Assembly: GCA_002722885.1 (NCBI GenBank)
Contig: PBNE01000010.1
Location: forward strand, 56,865-120,864
Length of the DNA stretch: 64,000 bases
From: Rhodospirillaceae bacterium
GTDB lineage: Bacteria > Pseudomonadota > Alphaproteobacteria > SP197
Direction: 5' to 3'
Shown here: piece by piece, positions 9,909 to 18,220 of the stretch
Numbering within the stretch: the stretch's first letter is position 1
Layout of the letters: each line of letters begins with the position of its first letter
Made by a program: the position numbers and the translations under genes
The notes under the pieces: generated by a model
Told to the model about the DNA's origin: nothing
The model's input: the letters and a program-made list of their open reading frames with translations, nothing else
Database searches by the model: none

Positions 9909-10426
9909 ATGAGCAACGACGAGCCCCTGGTCATCAGGGGCCTGGCCACACCGAAGCGGCGGCTGTGGATCCCGGCCGTCGGCCTCCCGGTCGGCGTGGC
10001 GGAGGCCACAGGGATTATCGGCGAAGGACCTGGGGTTACGCCTTCGAGATCGGTTGTACGCTGGTCGTGTTGAGCCTGCTGTTTGTCTTGGTCTGGAGCA
10101 CCCAGGATTGGTTTGCGACCCATGTCCTGACCATCGACGGCACCGGCGCGACCCATGATCGCGGTGGAAGACATGTAGTCGCCTTCAAATGGAATGAGAT
10201 TGCCGATGTGAGGCGGCTCAGGAGGTGGCGCCGGGAGATGATCGGTATTGTTCCTGCCGACACCGGAAAGGTCATGGACAACGCACCCACCCTGCTGCGG
10301 CCGTTTCTCTAGTACGACCTGAAACGCGGACAGCCGCCGTTCCTGATCATGTAAACGGAGCCAAACGACGATATCGACGCCCTCGCGGCCCGGATTGACG
10401 GCTGGTGGGAGGCAACATCTGTCTGA
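9909..10426 (+). pseudogene. Decayed gene for a membrane-anchored small protein
   Basis: The reading frame opens with MSNDEPLVIRGLATPKRRL. It shifts frame in the region of about 9990-10040 and continues as one hydrophobic helix (TLVVLSLLFVLVW) followed by a globular part with VLTIDGTG and FKWNEIADVR, which recalls PH-like domains. It then meets TAG at 10310 and TAA at 10352 before the final TGA at 10424. The residues between the stops (YDLKRGQPPFLIM, DDIDALAARIDGWW) still look like protein, so this is a dead gene rather than chance sequence. The PH-like suggestion is weak. It fills the space between the flavoprotein and the DMFase-like operon. Confidence 0.65.
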
Positions 10427-10486
10427 CAGGTCTTGAACCGGCTGCCACCGGGCGCTCTACTCAGGTCAGCATTCGGGGAGGAAAGC

Positions 10487-10789
10487 ATGTACAAGATCGA
10501 TCCCGCCAAGACGGAGCTTGCCGAGGAATTCAAGGCCAATCCGTTCGGGCCGCACAGCGCCGAACTGCAGAAAGTGCTGAATGTGATGCGCTGGGAGCCG
10601 ATGGAGGGCAAGCATGTTCTGGTGAACACCGTGCCGCACAAGGAATGGTGCCTGGCCCAGCTTCCCGGCAAACGTGGCGTCCCGGTGACCCTACACGAGG
10701 ACGTGAAGTTCACCGACCTCGGCGAAGCCGAATGGCACATCTTCAAGATTCGCTGGAAGAAGCATACGGGCGTTGAGTTGGAGGGCTGA
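10487..10789 (+). CDS. Probable small subunit of a DMFase-like amidohydrolase
   Basis: A 100-aa soluble protein starting at the ATG at 10487 behind GGGGAGGAAAGC. It lies 9 nt upstream of a gene for a dimethylformamidase (DMFase) large-subunit homologue. Known DMFase is a complex of a small subunit (about 130 aa) and a large one (about 760 aa) encoded side by side in this order. The N-terminal half (EEFKANPFG, then a basic-aromatic helix) agrees with what I recall of the small subunit, but I cannot align it here. Only one small-subunit gene is present for three downstream large-subunit genes. Gene order is the main support. Confidence 0.55.
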   Translation: MYKIDPAKTELAEEFKANPFGPHSAELQKVLNVMRWEPMEGKHVLVNTVPHKEWCLAQLPGKRGVPVTLHEDVKFTDLGEAEWHIFKIRWKKHTGVELEG

Positions 10790-10798
10790 CGCCGGGTC

Positions 10799-13039
10799 AT
10801 GGGGTTCGATTACCAGCGGCGCATCCTGGGATACGCCGACCGGATCAGTGTCCGGGCGGGCGAGGATGTCGAGTTCAAGATCAGTCTTGAAGGACAAGAC
10901 ACCTTCGACTTCAAAATCGTGCGGGTGGTGTGCGGTGTGGAGACGCCACGAGGCGCGCCCTACAAGGAGGTCGAGATCGAGACGGCGGCCGACGGCGCGT
11001 ATCCCGGCCGGGCGCAGCGAATCGATGCCGGATCCTATGCCGTGGTTCCCGCCGCGCTGGTGCTGGACCGGCTCCGGAGCTTCACCTTTCAGGCCTATGT
11101 GATGCCGACCCTGCCGGGCGACGGCCGGCAGACCCTGATCAGCCGAGGATCCGGCCCGAAGCGTCCTGGGTTTGCCGTGATCCTGGATGGCGACGGCGCG
11201 CTCGCGCTGATGATCAGCGATGGCAACGAGATCAAGACGGTCTCGACCGGCATCTCGATGCTGCCGTGGAAATGGGCCTTTGTTTCGGCGAGCTATGACG
11301 CCGAGACGGGCGAGGTCGAGCTGTGGCAGGAGCCCGACGAGCGTTATGTCGAGGCCGACAGCACTGCGCACGTCTATGGCGAAGCGCCCAAGGGGGCGAC
11401 CTTCGCGGCCGACCACGACCTCCATCTCGCGGCCTGGCAGGTCGGCTGGCACGAGGACGGGCGGCCACGCATGGCGGGCCTGTTCAACGGCCGGATCGAC
11501 AGTCCGCGTCTAGCCGACAAGGTCGTGATCTGCCACGAGATGTCGAAGCTGGCGCGTCAGAACCCGGTGAAGGCGGACTGGGTGGTCGGCGCCTGGGATT
11601 TCAGCCGAGACATCCCGACCAGCACCTTCCCCGATCTCTCCGGCAACAACCTTCACGGCCATCTGGTCAACCTGCCGACGCGCGCGGTGACGGGCTACCA
11701 CTGGGACAGCTCGTGCCACGACTGGACCAGGAAGCCCGGGCACTACGGCGCGATCCACTTCCACGACGATGACCTCTATGACGCCGGATGGGAGACAACA
11801 GTCACGTTGACTGTCCCGGCAGACCTCAAAAGCGGCATCTATGCCGCGCGCTGCCGGGCCGGTGACGACGAGTGTTACGTGCCGTTTTATGTCCGGCCCG
11901 CGGCGGGGGCGAAAAAGGCCAGGATCGCGTTCCTGGGCTCAACCGCGACCTACATGGCGTATTCCAACAACCATTGGCAGCTGGACGAAGAAAAGGCCGA
12001 GGTGAAGCGCGGCCGAATCATCGCCTACACCGGCGACGAGATGTTCCTGCACGAGCGACGCGACCTCGGGCTATCGACCTACGACACCCATCGTGACGGC
12101 TCGGGCTCGATCTACAGTTCGCGCCTGCGGCCGATTGTTCTGAACTTCAACGTGAAGTCGATCATCTGGAGCTTCAACGCCGACACCCATGTCACAGACT
12201 GGATGGAGGCCATGGGTTTCGACTTCGATGTCGTGACCGACGAGGAGATTCACTACGAGGGTGTCGAAGCCCTGGCCGACTACAACGTGATCGTGACCGG
12301 CGCCCATCCCGAATACTGGACCACGGAGATGTGGGATGCCCTGACCACCTACTTGGATGGCGGCGGGCGCATGATGTATCTGGGCGGCAACGGTTTTTAC
12401 TGGCGGATCGGCTATCACCCCGAGCATCCGGGCACGGCGATCGAAATCCGGCGGGCGGAATCGGGCGCACGGTTCTGGGCATCGCGGCCGGGCGAGTATT
12501 ACCAGAGCTTCACCGGCGAGATGGGCGGGTTGTGGAAGCGGATCGGCAAGCCCCCGCAATCGCTTGTCGGCATCGGCACCTTTGCAACGGGCTTCGACCG
12601 CTGCGGCTGGTTCGTGAAGGAGCCGGGCGTGGCGGAGAACCCGCGTGCGGCCTGGGTGTTCGAAGGGATCGACGACGAGGTCATCGGCGACTTCGGCGTA
12701 CTGGGGGACGGGGCTGCCGGCATCGAACTCGATGGTGTCGACGAAAGCCTGGGCTCGCCACCCGACACGATCGTGCTGGCGCGCTCCACGGGCCATTCCG
12801 CGTACTACATGCAGAGCCCCGACGAGATCGTGTTCAACCACGCCGCGGTGACCGGTGATACCAACGAACGAGTCAGGGCCGACATGATCTATTCCACCCT
12901 CCCCTCGGGCGCCGGGGTCTTTGCCACCGGTTCGATCAGCTGGGCCGCAAGCCTGGGCTGGAACGGTTATGACAACAATGTCGCGAAGCTGACCGGCAAT
13001 GTTCTGCGTCGCTTCGAAGCCGATGAGGCTCTGCCATGA
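10799..13039 (+). CDS. DMFase-like large subunit, paralogue 1
   Basis: A 746-aa homologue of the DMFase large (beta) subunit; that enzyme hydrolyses N,N-dimethylformamide to formate and dimethylamine. It has an N-terminal beta domain (1-80), a LamG-like domain (about 90-240) and a C-terminal catalytic domain (about 370-740). Paracoccus DMFase uses a mononuclear iron held by two tyrosines and one glutamate. Here ATYMAYSNN (Tyr385/Tyr388), LSTYDTHRDGSG (Tyr428) and GAHPEYW (His503, Glu505) keep the expected order and spacing. A GIELD motif near residue 643 is also shared with the paralogues. The substrate may differ from DMF. There is no signal peptide. It overlaps paralogue 2 by 4 nt. Confidence 0.88.
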   Translation: MGFDYQRRILGYADRISVRAGEDVEFKISLEGQDTFDFKIVRVVCGVETPRGAPYKEVEIETAADGAYPGRAQRIDAGSYAVVPAALVLDRLRSFTFQAYVMPTLPGDGRQTLISRGSGPKRPGFAVILDGDGALALMISDGNEIKTVSTGISMLPWKWAFVSASYDAETGEVELWQEPDERYVEADSTAHVYGEAPKGATFAADHDLHLAAWQVGWHEDGRPRMAGLFNGRIDSPRLADKVVICHEMSKLARQNPVKADWVVGAWDFSRDIPTSTFPDLSGNNLHGHLVNLPTRAVTGYHWDSSCHDWTRKPGHYGAIHFHDDDLYDAGWETTVTLTVPADLKSGIYAARCRAGDDECYVPFYVRPAAGAKKARIAFLGSTATYMAYSNNHWQLDEEKAEVKRGRIIAYTGDEMFLHERRDLGLSTYDTHRDGSGSIYSSRLRPIVLNFNVKSIIWSFNADTHVTDWMEAMGFDFDVVTDEEIHYEGVEALADYNVIVTGAHPEYWTTEMWDALTTYLDGGGRMMYLGGNGFYWRIGYHPEHPGTAIEIRRAESGARFWASRPGEYYQSFTGEMGGLWKRIGKPPQSLVGIGTFATGFDRCGWFVKEPGVAENPRAAWVFEGIDDEVIGDFGVLGDGAAGIELDGVDESLGSPPDTIVLARSTGHSAYYMQSPDEIVFNHAAVTGDTNERVRADMIYSTLPSGAGVFATGSISWAASLGWNGYDNNVAKLTGNVLRRFEADEALP

Positions 13040-15231
13040 ACCGTATCCTTTCCTACACCGACAAGCTCTGGGCCCGGCCGGGCGACACCGTGACGGTCCA
13101 TGCCAGTGGAGACGGTGTCGACGAAGCCAGGGTCTCGCTGGTTCGCATGATCTGCGGTGACGACAGCCCCAAGGGACCGGGCTACCACGAAGAGGCAACC
13201 GAGGCTCCGGAACAGACGGTGCCTCTGGTCCATCAGCCGGTTCACGCCGGCTCGTGCATCGTGGCGGACGACTCGGACCCCCTTGGCGATCTCGCGTCGT
13301 TCACCGCAGAGATCACGATCTGGCCGACCACGCCCGTGAGCCACGAGCAGGCTTTGATGGGCTGCTGGGACGCCGGAAGCCAGAGCGGCTGGATGCTGAG
13401 CATCGGGCACGAGGGTTTGGCGCTGACCACCGGGGACGGCAGCGGCACTGTCAGCCGGACCGCGACCAAACACCTGCTGACCGCGCGAGAGTGGTATCGT
13501 ATCGCGGCGAGCCATGATGCCGAGTCAGGCACGGTTCAGCTTCTGCAACAACCGCTCAATCCGGACGGCCGGGCCGACGCAGAACGATCTCTGTCAGGCA
13601 TACACCAAACCCCGCCCGCCAACGCCGACGCGCCCTTCCTGGTCGGGGCGGCCTGGGGCGGTCCAGGTAACGCGGATGGCCTGAAGCCGGTCTGTTGTTT
13701 CAACGGCAAGGTCGAGGCGCCGCGCCTCTCCGACCGGCCGGTCGACAATCTCGCCGGGACCCTGGATGCCGCCACTTGCCTGCTGGCCTGGGATTTCTCG
13801 CGCAAGATCATGAGTCTTTCTGTCGAAGACGTGTCGGGTCGCGGACGGCATGGGCGCTGTCTCAATCTGCCGACCCGCGCGATGACCGGGGCGAACTGGA
13901 CCAGCGACCAGCACGACTGGCGTCATGCTCCTGACGAATACGGTGCGATCCATCTGCACGACGACGACTTGGGCGATGCCGGCTGGCAACCCAGCGCCTC
14001 GGTAACCATCCCAAAAGGCCTCAGGAGCGGGGTCTACTGCATCAGGCTGGAGGGTGGCGGTGCGGAAGACGCGCCGCCAGTGGTGGTGCAGCCGGCCAAG
14101 GGCGCGGCGACCAACCCCATCGCCTTCCTGTCGTCGACGGCGACCTACCAGACCTATGCCAACATGCATCACAGTACCGACGATCCCGGCGCGGAGATGC
14201 GGGTGGCGAGCGCGACGGTGTTGTCCGATGACGATCTCTATCTCTTCGAGCACCGCGAACTGGGTCATTCGCCCTATGACACCCACAGCGACGGCAGCGG
14301 CGTCTCGGTCGCGAGCGCACGGCGACCGATGCTGGGCTATCGCCCGAAGGCCGGCGTGTGGAGTTTCAACGCCGACACCCATCTGACGGCCTGGCTGGAT
14401 GATAAGGACTTCTCCTGGGATGCGATCAGCGACCACGCACTGCATGAGGAAGGGTTGGACCTGTTGACGCCCTACAAGGTCGTCGTGACAGGGGCTCATC
14501 CCGAGTATTGGTCGACGCCGATGTGGCAGGCGATGACCGCCTATCTGAGGGGCGGCGGACGGCTCATGTACATGGGCGGCAACGGCTTTTACTGGCGCAT
14601 TGCCTTTCACCCAGACGCCCCCTGGGCCCTGGAAATCCGCCGAGCCCAAGCCGGCGCACGTTACTGGATCGCCGATGCGGGCGAGTACCACATGGCGTTT
14701 TCCGGCGAGATGGGCGGTCTGTGGCAGCGGGTCGGCATCGCACCACAGAAGCTGGTCGGGATCGGAACCGTGGCGACCGGCTTTGACTCCTGCAGCCACT
14801 ACGAACGCCTGCCCGACAGCTTTAACGGCCGTGCCTCCTGGATCTTTGACGGTGTCGGTCCCGATGAGAAGATCGGCGACTTCGGCCAGCTTGGCGGTGC
14901 GTCGGGCCTGGAACTCGACTGGATCGACCGCAGCCTGGGCACGCCCGACCACTGTCTGCGCCTTGCTAGCTCAGCCGATCATTCGACACAGTATCTTCAG
15001 ACCGTCGATACGATAACCTTCAACCACACCGCCGTGGCCGCACCGGTGAACCCGGCGGTGCGCGCCGACATGGTGTTCTTCGAGACACCCAACGGAGGCG
15101 GCGTGTGGTCGACCGGCTCGATTGCCTGGAGCACGAGCCTGGCCTGGAACGGCTACGACAACAACGTCGCGCGGATCACCGGCAATGTGCTGCACCGGTT
15201 CGCCGACGAAACACCCCTGCCACCTGCCTGA
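13036..15231 (+). CDS. DMFase-like large subunit, paralogue 2
   Basis: A 731-aa paralogue with the same plan. It has the N-terminal block MNRILSYTDKLWARPGDTV, a LamG-like middle, and a C-terminal iron-site domain with STATYQTYAN (Tyr371/Tyr374), SPYDTHSDGSG (Tyr414) and GAHPEYW (His488, Glu490). The GGNGFYWRIAFHP block is shared with all copies. The N-terminal and LamG regions differ much more from paralogue 1 than the catalytic region does, as expected if the copies were selected for different substrates or partners. The ATGA overlap at 13036 shows coupling to paralogue 1. Confidence 0.88.
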   Translation: MNRILSYTDKLWARPGDTVTVHASGDGVDEARVSLVRMICGDDSPKGPGYHEEATEAPEQTVPLVHQPVHAGSCIVADDSDPLGDLASFTAEITIWPTTPVSHEQALMGCWDAGSQSGWMLSIGHEGLALTTGDGSGTVSRTATKHLLTAREWYRIAASHDAESGTVQLLQQPLNPDGRADAERSLSGIHQTPPANADAPFLVGAAWGGPGNADGLKPVCCFNGKVEAPRLSDRPVDNLAGTLDAATCLLAWDFSRKIMSLSVEDVSGRGRHGRCLNLPTRAMTGANWTSDQHDWRHAPDEYGAIHLHDDDLGDAGWQPSASVTIPKGLRSGVYCIRLEGGGAEDAPPVVVQPAKGAATNPIAFLSSTATYQTYANMHHSTDDPGAEMRVASATVLSDDDLYLFEHRELGHSPYDTHSDGSGVSVASARRPMLGYRPKAGVWSFNADTHLTAWLDDKDFSWDAISDHALHEEGLDLLTPYKVVVTGAHPEYWSTPMWQAMTAYLRGGGRLMYMGGNGFYWRIAFHPDAPWALEIRRAQAGARYWIADAGEYHMAFSGEMGGLWQRVGIAPQKLVGIGTVATGFDSCSHYERLPDSFNGRASWIFDGVGPDEKIGDFGQLGGASGLELDWIDRSLGTPDHCLRLASSADHSTQYLQTVDTITFNHTAVAAPVNPAVRADMVFFETPNGGGVWSTGSIAWSTSLAWNGYDNNVARITGNVLHRFADETPLPPA

Positions 15232-15246
15232 ACCGAGGATTGCATC

Positions 15247-17466
15247 ATGGAACGACGCCTTCTGGGCTACAGCGACGAGATCAGTGTCCAGCCTGGACAG
15301 ACCATCAACATCAAGGTCTCCAGTGAAGACGAAGGCCAGTATGACCTGCGCATCGTCCGTATCCGTTGCGGCGACGACACACCCGAAGGCCAGGGCCTGA
15401 AGCAGCGGGCCATCGAGGCCGATGTGAACGGGAGCTACCCCGCGCGCCATCAGGCGACTCAGGTCGGCTCGTTTGTCAGCGTCGACAAGCCTGAAGCCTT
15501 TGCGCTGGAGAGCTTCACCATTCAGGCGCTGATCTGGCCCACACTGCACGACAAGGACGAGCAAACCGTTCTGGGGGCCTGGAATGGGGCAACCGCTTCC
15601 GGATACCGCATCGTGGTTCGAGACGGCCAGGCGATTCTGGAAGTCGGTGACGGCAACACGGCCGAGAACCTGGCCTCGGGCGCTAAAATGCACGAACGGC
15701 GCTGGTACTTCGTGGCAGCCAGCTTCGATGTCGAGACCGGCGAAGCCGTGATCGTGCAGGAACCGCTGGTGCGCTATGCCGGTGACAGCGACAAGGGCAA
15801 TGCCAACGGCACCATGGCCGTGCGCCCGGGCCAGGGCGGCCGGTTCATGATTGCCGCACACAACAGCGGCCTCGATGGCCCTGTCATCGCCGATAGCCTC
15901 TACAACGGCAAGATCGACACCCCCTGTGTCGTGCGGCGGGCCCTGTCCCGGGCTTCGAAGGAGTGTCTCAAGACAAAATCAGTGCCCCGAGACCTCTCAA
16001 CCGATGTCGTCGCGCTGTGGGACTTCAGCCGCGAGATGGACGGCGTCGTGGCCCATGATGTCAGCGTGAATCGGCATCACGGAGCCATCGTCAACATGCC
16101 GACACGAGCCATGAAGGGCTGGAACCACGACGGCAGCGAGATGGTCTGGACCCACAAGCCCGAACACTACGGCGCCATCCACTTTCACGACGACGACCTC
16201 TATGACTGCGGCTGGGAGACCGATGCTTCCTGGACCGTGCCCGACGGCACCAAGAGCGGGACTTACTGCGTGGAGCTGACCCAGGGCGATCAGTGGTTCT
16301 ACATCCCGTTTTATGTCCGGCCGCCGACGGGCAAGCCGACGGCGAAGATGGCGCTGCTGATCGCGACCTGCAGCTACTACGCCTATGTGAACAATCATAT
16401 GTCCTTCGACTGGGGCACGCTGGGCGAACACAGCTCCAACACCTTCACCATGTTCGATCTTGAGGACATGCATCTCCACATGCATCCCGAACATGGCCTG
16501 TCGATGTATGACAACCACTCAGACGGTTCCGGGGTGGCCTATGCCTCACGCCTGCGGCCTTTCATGCATATGGGGCCCCGCGACAGCCTCTGGCAGTACA
16601 ACGCCGACACCCACATCACCGACTGGCTTGAGGAAAAGGGCATCGAATTTGATGTCATCACCGATGATGACATGCACGAAGAGGGGGTGAGCCTTCTGGA
16701 GCACTACGATTGCGTGATGACCACCACACATCCCGAGTACTACACGACCGAGATGATGCACGCGCTGCTGAACTACCAGCAGAAGGGCGGGCGTTTCATC
16801 TACATGGGCGGTAACGGCTTCTACTGGCGCGTCGCCCTGCACCCGACACTGCCTGGTGTGATGGAAATGCGCCGTGCCGAAGACGGCATGCGGAGCTGGA
16901 TCGCCGAGGGCGGCGAGTACTACATGAGCTTCAGCGGCGAGCTGGGCGGCCTGTGGCGGCGCAACGGCCTGTCACCGGAGGTGATCTGCGGCACCGGGTT
17001 CGCCGCCCAGGGGTTCAACTTCGCCAGTCATTATCTGCGCACCGAGGCCAGCGAGGACCCGCGCGCGTCCTGGATGTGGGACGGCATCGGGCGCGACGAG
17101 AAAATCGGCGATTTCGGCACCGTGCTGGGCGGGGCTGCGGGCAGTGAGATCGATAGCATCAGCCACGAAGAGGGCACCCCGCCGCATGCCCTGGTCGTGG
17201 CGGAAGCCACGGAGTTCGGTGTCGATGTGCATTGGGTGAAGGAGGAGTTCAACCACTCCCACTCCGCCGTCAACGGCGAAAACTGCCCCCATGTCCGCTG
17301 CGACATGGTGTTCTATGAAACACCGAATGGCGGTGCTGTCTTCTCCACCAGCTCCATCGCCTTTGCCGGCTCGCTGGCGCACAACAACTACAGCAACAAC
17401 ATCAGCCGCCTGCTGGAGAACGTGGTGAACCGCTTTATTGATCCCGAACCGTTCCCCGAGCCTTAG
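15247..17466 (+). CDS. DMFase-like large subunit, paralogue 3
   Basis: A 739-aa paralogue that starts 15 nt after copy 2. Its iron-site region reads ATCSYYAYVNN (Tyr377-380), LSMYDNHSDGSG (Tyr421) and TTHPEYY (His495, Glu497). In DMFase the equivalent ligands are about 41 and 81 residues apart, and here the gaps are 41 and 76. Copy 3 differs from copies 1 and 2 around the first tyrosine and in the residue before HPEY, so substrate preference may differ. It is the last gene of the tandem set; the next 130 bases hold no gene. Confidence 0.88.
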   Translation: MERRLLGYSDEISVQPGQTINIKVSSEDEGQYDLRIVRIRCGDDTPEGQGLKQRAIEADVNGSYPARHQATQVGSFVSVDKPEAFALESFTIQALIWPTLHDKDEQTVLGAWNGATASGYRIVVRDGQAILEVGDGNTAENLASGAKMHERRWYFVAASFDVETGEAVIVQEPLVRYAGDSDKGNANGTMAVRPGQGGRFMIAAHNSGLDGPVIADSLYNGKIDTPCVVRRALSRASKECLKTKSVPRDLSTDVVALWDFSREMDGVVAHDVSVNRHHGAIVNMPTRAMKGWNHDGSEMVWTHKPEHYGAIHFHDDDLYDCGWETDASWTVPDGTKSGTYCVELTQGDQWFYIPFYVRPPTGKPTAKMALLIATCSYYAYVNNHMSFDWGTLGEHSSNTFTMFDLEDMHLHMHPEHGLSMYDNHSDGSGVAYASRLRPFMHMGPRDSLWQYNADTHITDWLEEKGIEFDVITDDDMHEEGVSLLEHYDCVMTTTHPEYYTTEMMHALLNYQQKGGRFIYMGGNGFYWRVALHPTLPGVMEMRRAEDGMRSWIAEGGEYYMSFSGELGGLWRRNGLSPEVICGTGFAAQGFNFASHYLRTEASEDPRASWMWDGIGRDEKIGDFGTVLGGAAGSEIDSISHEEGTPPHALVVAEATEFGVDVHWVKEEFNHSHSAVNGENCPHVRCDMVFYETPNGGAVFSTSSIAFAGSLAHNNYSNNISRLLENVVNRFIDPEPFPEP

Positions 17467-17595
17467 AGCTGATCTCTCCTGTCAGTGACATCCCGGCTCA
17501 GCCACCTGGCTGCGGTGAAACCGAAGGCACAACGCAGACTAGCCGAACCACCCCTCGGTCGCTTCGCGCCAGCGTTTCATGAAGGGCTACATGTC

Positions 17596-18017
17596 CTAGG
17601 GGTCGCGCGCGGTGGTGAGGCTACCTTCGGGAATCGTGAACCAGGGATGTGCCCTGTCGGTCCAGATGTGACCGATCGGGCTGATGACTGACTTGTCGTC
17701 GAGCGAACCGGCCTTCACGGACACGACAAAGGGATCGCGTCGGCTCGTGTGAAACAGGCACGCGCCGCAGTCGGGGCACAGGTGACAGTCGAGCACCGAA
17801 CCGCTGTCGGTCGGGACCAGATCTTCAGAGCGGACCAATCCAAGTCGAGATTGGTGTGATGGACAAGCATGGAGATCCCGAACGCCGATGACGACTGTGC
17901 CTGACATTCCTTGCAATGGCAGCATTACATCGTGAGTGGCGCGCCACCCACGGCGTAACGCACAAGCCCACACTGGCACCCACCGAGAAGCGGCAGAGTC
18001 TTTCTATGTTCAATCAC
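17596..18017 (-). pseudogene. Broken GFA/CENP-V family zinc protein
   Basis: The minus strand encodes a GFA-domain protein (named for glutathione-dependent formaldehyde-activating enzyme). The N-terminal GGCQCGLVRYAVGGAPL is followed in frame by a TAA, then CCHCKECQAQSSSAFG. A frameshift then leads to the second zinc region CHLCPDCGACLFHTSRRDP and the family's ending, VISPIGHIWTDRAHPWFTIP. One stop and one shift make it non-functional as read. I start it at the GTG at 18017. The name would suit a formaldehyde-producing amine pathway, but the family is broad and this copy is dead. Confidence 0.72.
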
Positions 18018-18188
18018 TTTTGACCACCCGATGCCCCAATGGCCCAAATATGGCGGAAGATTTGGGCCAGAGAGACACAAATTTGTCGAAAACCCGGCGT
18101 CGCGGCGCCTATCATGACTCCAAATCCCGCTGATTCGCGAACAAACGCTCTTCGGCGGGGTGGGGTAAGAAAAAGACATCTTGTACAA

Positions 18189-18220
18189 GTGAGACAACAA
18201 CATGGTGAGACAACAACATG
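18189..18220 (+). repeat. Perfect 16-bp tandem duplication over the start codon
   Basis: The 16-mer GTGAGACAACAACATG occurs twice with no gap, at 18189-18204 and 18205-18220. The second copy contains the real start codon of the binding-protein gene (18218). The first contains an ATG 16 nt upstream and out of frame, which would encode only seven residues before a TGA that overlaps the real start. It looks like a recent slippage duplication. Confidence 0.9.

Noticed and set aside
10799..17466. Large multidomain proteins read as secreted LamG adhesins.
   Set aside because: No signal peptide or membrane anchor is present, and the full length and C-terminal motifs match the DMFase large subunit, which also contains a LamG-like part.
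17596..18017. GFA protein as an active formaldehyde-detoxifying step for the amine pathway.
   Set aside because: The frame has a stop and a frameshift within the zinc-binding region, and the GFA family name does not prove such an activity.
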